Notes: generated by a model not told the origin, from the letters alone. 64,000 nt of DNA from Candidatus Woesearchaeota archaeon (GCA_016928835.1 JAFGJW010000006.1:116191-180190), one strand, 5' to 3'; shown: positions 35,686 through 44,371, numbered from the stretch's first letter. Program-made: numbers and translations.

Positions 35686-38475
35686 ATGAAAAAAATAAAG
35701 ACCATATTTTTGTTAACATTTCTGTTGCTAGTCCTAAAAATGACGCTAGCAGACCCAATACAAGATGCAAACACTTATTTAGATACTGATGAGGACTCTG
35801 ATGGTAACTCAGATGTCAGTCTTGATATAGTAATATTAGATACTGGACTATCTTATGATTATGACACAGGTGCACACACACTATCAGTTGAGCTAAGTGG
35901 AAAAACATTCATCTTGCACCTAGAGTCATTTGTTAACTCTGCTTCTAATGAATTGGGGTTCTTAAGCACTGATTATCCCCAAGCCCAGCTACCTGATTAT
36001 GCCTTCAATAAAATCTTCATCTTAGTTGAGGAGCACAATAGTGTCAATGCACCAAAAATTGTGTTTGGCATAGAAAGCAGCGGGGGAGAGCCTCTGGTGG
36101 TAGCATCAGTCCAGGCTGTGAGCGATGATATAACACACATATACTTTGGAAAGCAAGACCCAAGTGAAGAAGATACAGCCAAAGTGTATTTGGTGCAGCA
36201 TGACAGAGATGGAACTCCTTACTTGACATTAATATCAAATAAGAAATCTAGTCTTATATTGGAAAATAACGGGATAAAGAGCATCAGCTATAAGCAAGAA
36301 GATGGAGGCGAAACTAAAGTATCTGTTTTCAGTTTGCTCAGGACCGGCTTTCTATCTCTTTTCAGAGAGAGTGATATTTTAAGTTTCGACACAAATAAGG
36401 TATTTGAATTAGTGTCTGTTGGCAGATACCTGCAACTGTGGGAGTATTCTTTTGAGATTGACGAAAGTGAAGATAGGTATTATTCTGTAGACCAGGGCGA
36501 GGCTCTTGACATTTATTATGATAATAGTCAAGAATGGACAGAGCATCTTTCATCGGATTTTGCGGTTGAGTGCAGCGAGCAAGAGCAATGCAATGCAAAA
36601 TACCATAATCAAGGTGAAATAGGATATACCTGCTTATGTACAAGGATAGATAATGATTGGCTGTGGAGAAAAGAAGACTATAAAGACTGCAACGGGCAAA
36701 TTATAGAGGACAAGGTGTGCTGCTGTGATACAGGCTTTAGCTCATGCAGTTACACCCTTGAGAGTGATTGCGAAGATAATATTATTGATGAACAGGAGTA
36801 TGGTTCAACAAATGGAGTATGTACTCCAGACATAACTGTCAGATGCTGCTTAGACCCAGATTTGTGTGATTTAGGAACTATACAAGAATGCAATAAGATG
36901 GGATTTATGGTTTTGCTGCTAGATGGAATAGAGAGTCAGAATTATTTTGAGCAGCACATTCAAAAGGTTCAGGAATTTGCAGGCAATGGTGGGTGGGTTC
37001 TTGACGTAGGTATTGTCACCAGCAGTCAGCCGCAACAATATTTAATTGACTTTGTTGAAGAATCCTATGACAACGGGCTGACTCCAATTGTAAGAATGTT
37101 AGGATCTGGGTGGGATATGACCCCATTAGACCAGCTTGATGCTGAGATGTTTGCCAATTATGCAAATAATCTATATGAAGAAACAAATGGTAAATCAAGA
37201 TATATCCAACTATTAAATGAACCCAACTTGGTGTTGGGAGAAGATGATGCTAATCCAACAGGTGTAGCACAATTTATTATTGATGTTAGTAATTATCTAA
37301 AAAATGACCTTGGTAATGACAACATCTATATTATTAGCCCTGGCTTGTCTCCGGGTGTTAATGATGAGACTGTCACCACCCCGCTTGGTGAGAGCAGGTT
37401 CAGGAAGAATACATTAGACTACATAGCGGGTTTGTTTTCTGTTTCTGGATTTGCCCAAGCAATAGATATATGGGGCTATCATTCGTATGCCACTGGCGGC
37501 CCTGAAGAAAACTTGGAAGTATGTGATGACAGCCCGACAATAAGTGAATATAGTAGCACTGTGGTTTGTGAAGGAGGCATGCTTGGCTATAGATATGAAC
37601 TGAATTATTTGATTGAAGAAGAATATATTACAGAGGTTTATCCAGTTTTAATTACAGAAACTGGATATGGGGAAGCTGGTTCAATGACACCCACATTAAT
37701 TGCACAATATATGCAAAGCTCATATCTGGATTACTGGTATGAAGATCCTTATGTACAAGGAACAATCATTTTTGTGTTAAACGACCCGACATCTAATAAT
37801 TGGATCAACTTTGAATGGTATGATGACAACGGGGGCACTTTGACAAATCCAAAAAGTTATTATGAGGAGATAAGAGACCAAGTAGGTGGACAGACAGATA
37901 TAATGCCTATGTGCGGTGAGTTTGGTTTGGAAAAAGGACAGATTATTCCTATAGGTTTTGGTTTTGAACTAGATTGCAGTAGTCCTGATAAAGGCAGTTA
38001 TTCATTAACAGCAACTGATCAGGGAGTTGATATTGAAGTGGAGATGCTTGTTAATGGAGACGAGGGAACATGGGAGCTTGTTTATAGGAAATTAAGCTGT
38101 GATGAGATGAAGGAAGATGGAGAAAATCTCGGTTTTGGAATGATTTATGTGCAGGTTTTTGACATAGATGGCTCGCCGTTAAGTAATGTTGATGTAGCTA
38201 TAAACACCATTACCAAAACTACTGGGGTACTTGAAGATCATCCTGTTTGCCTAGCTTCAGATGAGCCTGAAGAGGCAGGATATGTAAATGATCTAGCAAC
38301 ATTTAGTCTTGGTGAAGAAGACATCTATGAGGTGTTTGTATTAGATGATGAATTTAATTACAGAACATATAAGAAAGCCATATTCACAGTTAATAATATT
38401 GAACAGGTGCAGTGCGGCACTGGTCAAAACCACCTGCCCTCTTATTCATTGAGGTTTTATGCTGTAGAGACTTAA
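35686..38475 (+). CDS. Large secreted glycoside-hydrolase-like protein, 929 aa
   Basis: A signal peptide (about 1-22) is followed by an unknown beta-rich region (about 25-290), a cysteine-rich segment (about 296-402, 15 Cys), then a TIM-barrel glycosidase-like domain (about 400-730). The barrel has the acid/base-type NEP motif (E512) and a nucleophile-type ETGYG motif (E658), spaced as in clan GH-A. A C-terminal beta domain (about 735-929) includes a repeat with GSPLSNVDVAINT, like a carboxypeptidase-regulatory fold. It may cut surface or host polysaccharide. ATG 35686 is preferred over 35665. The exact GH family is not clear to me. Confidence 0.8.
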   Translation: MKKIKTIFLLTFLLLVLKMTLADPIQDANTYLDTDEDSDGNSDVSLDIVILDTGLSYDYDTGAHTLSVELSGKTFILHLESFVNSASNELGFLSTDYPQAQLPDYAFNKIFILVEEHNSVNAPKIVFGIESSGGEPLVVASVQAVSDDITHIYFGKQDPSEEDTAKVYLVQHDRDGTPYLTLISNKKSSLILENNGIKSISYKQEDGGETKVSVFSLLRTGFLSLFRESDILSFDTNKVFELVSVGRYLQLWEYSFEIDESEDRYYSVDQGEALDIYYDNSQEWTEHLSSDFAVECSEQEQCNAKYHNQGEIGYTCLCTRIDNDWLWRKEDYKDCNGQIIEDKVCCCDTGFSSCSYTLESDCEDNIIDEQEYGSTNGVCTPDITVRCCLDPDLCDLGTIQECNKMGFMVLLLDGIESQNYFEQHIQKVQEFAGNGGWVLDVGIVTSSQPQQYLIDFVEESYDNGLTPIVRMLGSGWDMTPLDQLDAEMFANYANNLYEETNGKSRYIQLLNEPNLVLGEDDANPTGVAQFIIDVSNYLKNDLGNDNIYIISPGLSPGVNDETVTTPLGESRFRKNTLDYIAGLFSVSGFAQAIDIWGYHSYATGGPEENLEVCDDSPTISEYSSTVVCEGGMLGYRYELNYLIEEEYITEVYPVLITETGYGEAGSMTPTLIAQYMQSSYLDYWYEDPYVQGTIIFVLNDPTSNNWINFEWYDDNGGTLTNPKSYYEEIRDQVGGQTDIMPMCGEFGLEKGQIIPIGFGFELDCSSPDKGSYSLTATDQGVDIEVEMLVNGDEGTWELVYRKLSCDEMKEDGENLGFGMIYVQVFDIDGSPLSNVDVAINTITKTTGVLEDHPVCLASDEPEEAGYVNDLATFSLGEEDIYEVFVLDDEFNYRTYKKAIFTVNNIEQVQCGTGQNHLPSYSLRFYAVET

Positions 38476-38786
38476 CATTCTAAATTAAGAATGGGGATGC
38501 TGGGACAATCAGATAAAATGGGTGCCCCATAATCTCTTTTGAATTTCTGAAGAGTTATTGGCTCTTTCCCAGATCCAGCGGTATCTTCATCAGAGCGACA
38601 TACCGCAATATTAATCATCGACTTTCGTCTCATCGCTCCATGACTGGAGCCGCTTATTTTGGCCAGATAGCTTCTAGCCAAGTTATACTACATCCCCAAT
38701 ATGTGCTTAGGAAAGCTATGTTCTTTTTAAAATTTTTCACAATCTATTTAAATCTTTGCTCATTATTTTTATTTAGGTGGTTTACA
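38476..38786. other. 311-base gap, possible small minus-strand gene
   Basis: The gap has a GC-richer part (about 38500-38690) and an AT-rich promoter part (TCTATTTAAATCT near 38744) serving the gene at 38787. On the minus strand an open frame reads from 38681 (TTG) or ATG 38618 to 38472, ending NLEC; it has no clear TATA box or ribosome-binding site, so I do not call it as a gene. It could instead be a structured RNA. Confidence 0.35.
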
Positions 38787-39089
38787 ATGGTATTCTATAA
38801 AACATTTCCAAGGGAGACAGACAAAAGCGTTTATCCAAAGTGGGAAGAGATCACACTATCTGACGTAGAGGAAAAAGAGCAGGAGATAATTGCCAGGAGA
38901 GAAAATATTGGTCTGATGAAAGAATGCATTGATGATGCTGGCGAGATAATGAAGCAAAGACAACTAAAGCCATTCCAGACAGACATGATAAATATTGCTA
39001 TTGCTCTTTTTGAAAAAAGAGCTTCACACCAGGTATATTTCAAAGAGAGAAAGACAAAAGAAAAGTTTGAAGAGAAATTTTCTAGATAG
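38787..39089 (+). CDS. Hypothetical helical protein, 100 aa
   Basis: The first in-frame ATG of the frame is far upstream (38640), but ATG 38787 is preceded by AGGTG at a fitting distance and by a TATA box about 40 bases before, so the protein is MVFYKTFPRETDKSVYP and onward. It is soluble, charged and helical, with no signal peptide or membrane helix. No family recognised. Its 3' end nearly touches the convergent small membrane-protein gene. Confidence 0.65.
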   Translation: MVFYKTFPRETDKSVYPKWEEITLSDVEEKEQEIIARRENIGLMKECIDDAGEIMKQRQLKPFQTDMINIAIALFEKRASHQVYFKERKTKEKFEEKFSR

Positions 39090-39090
39090 A

Positions 39091-39321
39091 TTATTTCTTT
39101 TTCTTCCTTTTTCCCTTGGTTTCTATCTCAACAAATGCGTCTGGCTCTGCATGTGTCATTGAGGCTACAGATGCGAAGAACATAGCTGCAAAGACAATAG
39201 AGAATGCTACTCCCCATGACGGACTGATTTTATAAACATATATTGCTGATATTAAGAAACCAAGCATACTTGACACCATATATTGTGCGTTTAAAGGAGC
39301 AAATTTTACTTTTTTTACCAT
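39091..39321 (-). CDS. Small membrane protein, 76 aa
   Basis: Two hydrophobic helices (about 14-30 and 36-54) and a lysine-rich C-terminus (KGKRKKKK). Such small two-helix proteins are common in DPANN genomes and have no known function. It has a TATA-like stretch upstream. It begins only one base beyond the end of the convergent gene at 39089. Confidence 0.65.
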   Translation of the reverse strand: MVKKVKFAPLNAQYMVSSMLGFLISAIYVYKISPSWGVAFSIVFAAMFFASVASMTHAEPDAFVEIETKGKRKKKK

Positions 39322-39370
39322 TTTAACACCTCATTAAGTAAATTAGTGTTTCCAAACTATATAAATTTTT

Positions 39371-39631
39371 TCAGTCCAGTTTAGCTGAAAGGAAAAAATA
39401 AAGAAAAGCGCACACTATTACTAGCAAGATAGAGATTGTAACTCCAAAGGCATGCATGCTTAAAGTTGCAGTCTCTCTGATAATGGAGCTAGTAACCATC
39501 ATGCCTGTGACAGAAGGCGAGCTAAAAAATGAACTAAAGGCGTTTTCATAAAAGGCTGTTAGGATAAATAGAAGCAGTACGCTTAAGCTCCATACTCTCG
39601 CTTGCTTGATATAATATTCGTTCTTAAACAT
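39371..39631 (-). CDS. Small membrane protein, 86 aa
   Basis: About 86 aa with two hydrophobic helices (about 15-32 and 63-83) joined by a Ser/Thr-rich loop. The ATG is followed by a charged start (MFKNEYYIKQARVW). No family. It is transcribed in the same direction as the gene at 39091-39321, which is 49 bases downstream of its stop. Confidence 0.6.
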   Translation of the reverse strand: MFKNEYYIKQARVWSLSVLLLFILTAFYENAFSSFFSSPSVTGMMVTSSIIRETATLSMHAFGVTISILLVIVCAFLYFFLSAKLD

Positions 39632-39803
39632 GATTCTTATGTTATAGACTAGGTATATAAATCTTTTTCTAATTTTTTACCACTGATGGATAACAGAAAG
39701 ATTTAAATATTACAAATACATTTCTCTTTAAAGATAAAAATGGCAAACAGCTGTGATTTACGTCATTGTTGGAATTGATTCTTCTAGTTCTTACTCTTTT
39801 GAT

Positions 39804-39905
39804 GGCGGTAGTAGTTTAGTGGTAGAATGCAGGACTGTGGTCTCTGACAGAGATCCTGTGGCGCGAGTTCGATATCTGAAAAAGACGAAAGTCTCGCCTA
39901 CCGCC
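39804..39905 (+). tRNA. tRNA-His(GUG) with two introns
   Basis: The acceptor is GCGGTAG/CTACCGC with an extra G-1 at the 5' end opposite C73, the hallmark of tRNA-His. Removing two inserts gives a 72-nt cloverleaf: TA, D-arm GTT/AAT, anticodon stem CAGGA/TCCTG with loop CTGTGGA (anticodon GUG), variable TGGC, T-stem GCGAG/CTCGC with loop TTCGAGT. The exons are 39804-39840, 39853-39872 and 39891-39905. The introns are 39841-39852 (12 nt, canonical 37/38, hairpin TCTCT/AGAGA) and 39873-39890 (18 nt, inside the T-loop between bases 58 and 59). No CCA is encoded. It lies upstream of hisS. Confidence 0.92.
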
Positions 39906-40017
39906 CTTTATTGTTCCAATTATCATTGAAATAACTATGGTAAGTACTAGGACTATAAGAAAGATAAGACAATCAATCCAAAACTATATAAAAACTATAG
40001 AGATACGGGTAATATAA

Positions 40018-41127
40018 ATGATAAAACTATCAGAACTAAGAGTAGTGGAGGATGCATTTTTTAATGCAGAATTAGAGTACTATAAGCCTAGTTTCTACTC
40101 TTTTATAGAAGAGAATTTCCCCGAGGACAAGGCCTATGATAAAAACACATTATTAAAATTAAAAAAGATTATTTCAGACTCAGGAGAAAAGGCCCATGAT
40201 GTGATATTGAACCAAGACTTGAATGCAATAATAAAATCATTGAAGAGCATACCAAAAGAATTTGATGAAAAGACTTGGAGAGATTTTTTGCCAGAGATAC
40301 GAGAGGAAGTGAAGAAAGTTTTGGGATTAGATTTTAAACCAAGATCTGTTTTTTTTGAAGACAGATTTCCGCAGGGATTATTCATATTTGAGAAAAAAGG
40401 GGCTTCCTCAGTCACAATATTTGAGGGACAGAAAAATGCAGGCATATATTTTTTAAACAAAAGGGTAAGTTCATTTTTTACACCAATATTGCTAATTCAT
40501 GAACAACTCCACTCCTGCCTTTCCCAGAATAAAACCAAGGAGCAAACCTATATTGAGTGGTTTGAAGAGGGACTGTGCCAGTGGTACTCTGTGTTAATAT
40601 ATTTCAACTTAACAAAGAACAACAATGTGATTGAGTTATATAAACAACGTAACTATATTTATAGCAGAGTCAAACCGGAATATAATTTCACAAAGAGATA
40701 TTATGAATACATGAAGATATTCCAAACAATATATCTTCACGGCGGGCCAGAGCTTATTGGCAAAATACTTTTTGAATATCTATCAGATAAAAGGGATAGA
40801 GTCAATGAATTTTTAAATATGGGTGCACTGGATGTTAAATACCAGCCAACTAATGAAATTGAAAGCCGTTTAGTGAGATTTACTTTATTTATTGAGCCTG
40901 AGAAGGTCACACCTTTGGAATATTTGATATTAAGATTAACAAAGAAGCCGAAAACAGTTAAAACATTAAGTATGATGATAAATGCTCCTGAAGACGTAAT
41001 CAAGAAGACGCTAGTAAGATTGCAGTTGAAAGGCATGATAGTTTTTAAAGACAAATTTGTTGAGATCAATTGGAGAAAACAAGATTTACTGGAGCATGAT
41101 TTAGTGAAGCCGATTTATCCGTTTTAG
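40018..41127 (+). CDS. Predicted gluzincin-type metallopeptidase with winged-helix tail
   Basis: 369 aa. A helical N-terminal part (about 1-110) is followed by a zinc-peptidase core: HEQLH (H161, E162, H165) and 18 residues later WFEEGLCQW, whose Glu (E184) fits the third zinc ligand of gluzincins. The C-terminal region (about 285-369) looks like a winged helix (PKTVKTLSMMINAPEDVIKKTLVRLQLKGMI). No signal peptide, so the enzyme is probably cytoplasmic. It starts 112 bases after tRNA-His and ends directly before hisS. Function unknown; a proteolytic regulator is inference. Confidence 0.7.
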   Translation: MIKLSELRVVEDAFFNAELEYYKPSFYSFIEENFPEDKAYDKNTLLKLKKIISDSGEKAHDVILNQDLNAIIKSLKSIPKEFDEKTWRDFLPEIREEVKKVLGLDFKPRSVFFEDRFPQGLFIFEKKGASSVTIFEGQKNAGIYFLNKRVSSFFTPILLIHEQLHSCLSQNKTKEQTYIEWFEEGLCQWYSVLIYFNLTKNNNVIELYKQRNYIYSRVKPEYNFTKRYYEYMKIFQTIYLHGGPELIGKILFEYLSDKRDRVNEFLNMGALDVKYQPTNEIESRLVRFTLFIEPEKVTPLEYLILRLTKKPKTVKTLSMMINAPEDVIKKTLVRLQLKGMIVFKDKFVEINWRKQDLLEHDLVKPIYPF

Positions 41128-41136
41128 GTGAGAAAA

Positions 41137-42432
41137 ATGAAAGATTTACAACTGGCAAAAGGAGTGCGTGATTTTGCCCCAGAAGAAAAGATAATCAGGG
41201 ATAAAATAGTGGACACAATAAAAGAAGTCTTTGAACTTTATGGATATAATCCTATTGAATTACCTGTATTAGAGAGATATGAGACCTTGGCAGCGAAATA
41301 TGCTGCAGGAGAAGAGTCTGATGCATTGAAAGAGATTTTCATAACAAAAGACAATGGTGGCAGGAAACTTGGTTTGAGGTTTGATTTAACAGTTCCTTTC
41401 TGCAGGTTCACTGGAATGAATCAAAACATTAAAACTCCTTTTAAGAAATATGTTATGGGTCCTGTTTTTAGAGATGGACCAATTAAGACTGGAAGGTATA
41501 GGGAGTTTGTACAGATAGACCCAGATATTATGGGCTGCGAAGGTGTAATAGCTGATGCGGAGATAATAGCGATAACAGAAGAAGTATTTGCTAAACTTGG
41601 TTTTGAAATAACAATTGAATTTAATACTAGGAAACTATTAAATGGCATATTAGAAGATCTAGATATTGCAAGAGACAAACAGTTTAGTATTATTATCTCA
41701 ATTGACAAACTAAAAAAGATTGGAGAGAAGGGTGTTGAAAAAGAGTTAAAAGAAAAAGGCTTAACAAAAGGAAAGATAGACTCTTTACTTGAGTATTTCA
41801 CAGAGTCCAAAACAAGTGAAGACACATTACGTAATTTAAAGAAAATTGTTAAAAGCAAGGTTGGCAAAGAAGGTCTCAAGGAAATTGAGGACATAATTAA
41901 TTATTTAAAAGAGTTTGGTGTAAGATCTGCTGTTTTCCGCCCAGGTCTTGCCCGCGGTCTTGCATATTACACTGGTCCGGTATATGAGGCATTCTTAAAA
42001 GGTACTTCAATAACTTCCTCTGCTGCAGGCGGCGGAAGGTATGATGAGATAATAGGTAAGTTTATTGGAAGCAATAAAAATGTGCCTGCCACTGGTATCT
42101 CTTTTGGGATTGAAGTAATAGTTGAAGCATTAAAAGAAAAGGGGAAAAATACACAAAGATCAATAGTACAAGTGTATATTATCCCAATAAAGACAACAAA
42201 AGAGAGCATCGGAATTGCACAGAAGCTTAGAAAAGAAGGAATAAAAACAGACATGGACCTGATGCAAAGGGGCATCAGCAAGAACCTGCAGTATGCTGAT
42301 TCTTACAATATACCTTATGTAATCTTTATTGGTGAAGATGAGTTAAAGAAAGAGAAAGTAAAATTAAGGAATATGAAGACAGGAAAGGAAGAGATGTTGA
42401 GTGTTGAGGAAATAGTTGAAAGGTTGAAGTGA
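41137..42432 (+). CDS. hisS: Histidyl-tRNA synthetase
   Basis: A class II aaRS: GVRDFAPEE at the start, motif 2 region (FRDGPIKTGRYREF), the LGLRFDLT segment, HisA box GLARGLAYYTGPVYEAF and motif 3 GGGRYDEIIGKF. A C-terminal anticodon-binding domain (about 340-431) follows. It charges tRNA-His, whose gene lies 1.3 kb upstream. ATG 41137 is preferred over GTG 41128, because GGTGAG just before it works as ribosome-binding site. Confidence 0.97.
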   Translation: MKDLQLAKGVRDFAPEEKIIRDKIVDTIKEVFELYGYNPIELPVLERYETLAAKYAAGEESDALKEIFITKDNGGRKLGLRFDLTVPFCRFTGMNQNIKTPFKKYVMGPVFRDGPIKTGRYREFVQIDPDIMGCEGVIADAEIIAITEEVFAKLGFEITIEFNTRKLLNGILEDLDIARDKQFSIIISIDKLKKIGEKGVEKELKEKGLTKGKIDSLLEYFTESKTSEDTLRNLKKIVKSKVGKEGLKEIEDIINYLKEFGVRSAVFRPGLARGLAYYTGPVYEAFLKGTSITSSAAGGGRYDEIIGKFIGSNKNVPATGISFGIEVIVEALKEKGKNTQRSIVQVYIIPIKTTKESIGIAQKLRKEGIKTDMDLMQRGISKNLQYADSYNIPYVIFIGEDELKKEKVKLRNMKTGKEEMLSVEEIVERLK

Positions 42433-42550
42433 TAAAAAATAATTGGGTATAATCACACTAATTCAAAATACTTTTTACTAAAACTCTCTTTTATATCGAT
42501 TTAATTTTTAGAATTTAATCTATTTTTGATGAAGCCTATTTTTCCGAAAC

Positions 42551-42580
42551 ATTTATATATACATGCATGCATACATGCAT
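42551..42580 (+). promoter_or_regulatory. TATA box and ATGCAT repeats before vapBC
   Basis: A TATA-like ATTTATATAT (42551-42560) is followed by ATGCATGCAT (42563-42572, perfectly self-complementary) and a third ATGCAT (42575-42580), so there are three copies of a 6-base palindrome in 18 bases. This is a likely operator where the antitoxin alone or with the toxin represses the pair. Confidence 0.55.
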
Positions 42581-42613
42581 TTACACCAAAAATCCCAAAG
42601 GTGATTTTTTAGC

Positions 42614-42847
42614 ATGACAAGAGTAATATCCTTATCAGATGATGCATATGATATGCTAAAGGACTTGAAGGCTGAAGGGGAATCTTTCTCTGATGTGGTT
42701 AGAAAGATTGTAAAGACACAGGAAAAATCCTTCTCTGATTATATTGGAATTTTAAAGGAAGATAGTGTCGAATGGGGAAGAATCTCTAAAGAATTAGAGA
42801 ATCAGAGAAGAAGCACTAAACCAAGAAAGATTAACAGTCTTGATTAA
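42614..42847 (+). CDS. vapB: VapB-type antitoxin
   Basis: 77 aa. The N-terminal part has the pattern of a ribbon-helix-helix DNA-binding domain (TRVISLSDDAYDMLKDLK), then a flexible charged C-terminus that would block the toxin. It belongs to the archaeal DUF217-like antitoxins (GESFSDVVRKI). It precedes the vapC gene by two bases. Free antitoxin is normally degraded under stress, freeing the toxin. Confidence 0.88.
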   Translation: MTRVISLSDDAYDMLKDLKAEGESFSDVVRKIVKTQEKSFSDYIGILKEDSVEWGRISKELENQRRSTKPRKINSLD

Positions 42848-42849
42848 AA

Positions 42850-43245
42850 ATGTATTGCTTAGACACTAATATCCTAATTGATGCATTGAGAGGAGAGCAA
42901 AAGGTAGCAAGAAAAATACGCGCCTTAACTAATTTACCAATAAAACTCGCTACAACACCTATATGCTTGCTTGAGTTATACAAAGGAGCATATATGTCCT
43001 CGCGGGTAGAAGAAAATCTCTTGAAGATTAGACAAGCAATTAAACCTCTAGAAATTCTTGAATTTAATGAAGAGGTTTATCATACGTATGCAAAATCCTT
43101 TGTTGATTTGGCAAGGGCCGGTAAGATGACACATGATACAGATTTAATGATTGCTGCTTTATGTATTGTCCACGATAAAAAATTAATTACAAAGAACATA
43201 AAACATTTTGAAAATATTCCGCTTCTTAAAACAGAGTCCTGGTGA
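42850..43245 (+). CDS. vapC: VapC-type PIN-domain toxin
   Basis: 131 aa. Acidic residues of the PIN active site are in place: Asp in CLDTNILID (D5), Glu in LLELYKGAY, Asp in THDTDLMIAA and a final region DKKLITKNIKHF. VapC toxins are ribonucleases that often cleave tRNA or rRNA loops, stopping growth. Adjacent vapB shows the pair is a toxin-antitoxin module. It is followed by a terminator-like hairpin (43300-43314). Confidence 0.93.
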   Translation: MYCLDTNILIDALRGEQKVARKIRALTNLPIKLATTPICLLELYKGAYMSSRVEENLLKIRQAIKPLEILEFNEEVYHTYAKSFVDLARAGKMTHDTDLMIAALCIVHDKKLITKNIKHFENIPLLKTESW

Positions 43246-43299
43246 ATTTCGTTGATTGAAGTAAATTTTTTATACCCTTCCTGACTTTTTTCTCTGGAT

Positions 43300-43314
43300 C
43301 CAACAAAAAGTTGG
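43300..43314. terminator. Hairpin between convergent vapC and map
   Basis: CCAAC and GTTGG pair around a loop of five A. The hairpin lies between the two convergent stop codons. T-rich runs, the usual archaeal terminators, occur on the vapC side (about 43266-43290). The hairpin could protect mRNA 3' ends; its role is uncertain. Confidence 0.3.
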
Positions 43315-43366
43315 TTACATTATTGCTCTTTTAAATTAATCTTGGCTCTGACATTTGCGGGACTAT

Positions 43367-44275
43367 CTAAGAACTCTCAACTTTCGTCGTGACAATAACC
43401 TTATCATCAACTATTACTGTATGCTCTGCCTGGCTGACAAGCCCATGATTTTTCTCCACTAATGGAGGATATTCTTTAATTATTTCATAATTAAGAAGCT
43501 CTCTTAATGCAAACTTTAATTTAAACATAGGAAATTTTCTTGTGAGCCATCTTGTAGTAAATGGCATATTATTGAATTTTTCAATTTCTTTGAGGACTTG
43601 TCTTGTTATTATGTTACGCACTGGTTTTTTAGCAATTTGCGAATATATGTTGCCAACACCGCTATCATATATCATGCCGGCGCCGCTGGTTGCAAATGGC
43701 TCTATTGCAATTACCTGGCCTTTCTCGAGTTTTGTAGGATCTGCTGTGTTAATATTGGGGATAGTTGGTTTGCCATGATACAGGTATTTGCCAACACCAT
43801 GTCCGCATAAATTTCTAACAGGTGAAAAACCATGTTTAGCTATGGTCTCCTGGATTGTTTTGCCTATCTCTCCCAGAGTAATGCCGGGCTTAATTATTTT
43901 AATTGCATTATCAAGCGCTTCTCTTGAAGCTTTTACTAATTGTTCATTATCACCAAGGTCAATTGTCACAGCACAATCACCCACATAGCCATCAACAGTA
44001 ACACCAACATCCAACTTTGCCATATCACCTTTTTTAAAAAATGTTTTATCACCAGGCTCTGCACAATAGTGCGCAGCAATGTCATTTAGTGAAATCTGTG
44101 GCGGGAAAGCAAAATCTCCTTCTAGCTCGTTTACTTTTTTTTCAACAGCTTCTGTAACTTCCAGCAAAGAAACACCAACTTTGATTAAAGAAGCGCCGTA
44201 ATCACGTGCTTGAGCTGCTATCTTTCCTGCTTCAATAAATTTCTCGTGTTCCTTTTTAGTATACATTCCCATCAT
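43367..44275 (-). CDS. map: Methionine aminopeptidase, type II
   Basis: Removes N-terminal Met from new proteins. The pita-bread fold residues are visible: Asp in KLDVGVTVDGYVGDCAV (two Asp), His in CGHGVG, Glu in VIAIEPFA and the last Glu in SQAEHTV. The insertion typical of type II enzymes lies after the GHGVG region. The first start in frame (44320) adds 15 hydrophobic residues absent from the family; ATG 44275 is preferred and sits about 20-25 bases after a TATA element. Confidence 0.96.
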   Translation of the reverse strand: MMGMYTKKEHEKFIEAGKIAAQARDYGASLIKVGVSLLEVTEAVEKKVNELEGDFAFPPQISLNDIAAHYCAEPGDKTFFKKGDMAKLDVGVTVDGYVGDCAVTIDLGDNEQLVKASREALDNAIKIIKPGITLGEIGKTIQETIAKHGFSPVRNLCGHGVGKYLYHGKPTIPNINTADPTKLEKGQVIAIEPFATSGAGMIYDSGVGNIYSQIAKKPVRNIITRQVLKEIEKFNNMPFTTRWLTRKFPMFKLKFALRELLNYEIIKEYPPLVEKNHGLVSQAEHTVIVDDKVIVTTKVESS

Positions 44276-44371
44276 AAGTATTGAATTAAAAGATAATATA
44301 AATAAGTTTTGAAATATCAAAAAATCGATGAAATCAAAATATTTATATAATTACACCCACACTTTCATTCT

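Noticed and set aside
35686..38475. Possible frameshifted fusion of two genes
   Set aside because: The frame is continuous, with a signal peptide, a single stop and consistent base use; no sign of a break.
39740..39800. ATG at 39740 as a small gene before tRNA-His
   Set aside because: The frame stops after 12 codons, so it is probably only the tRNA leader.
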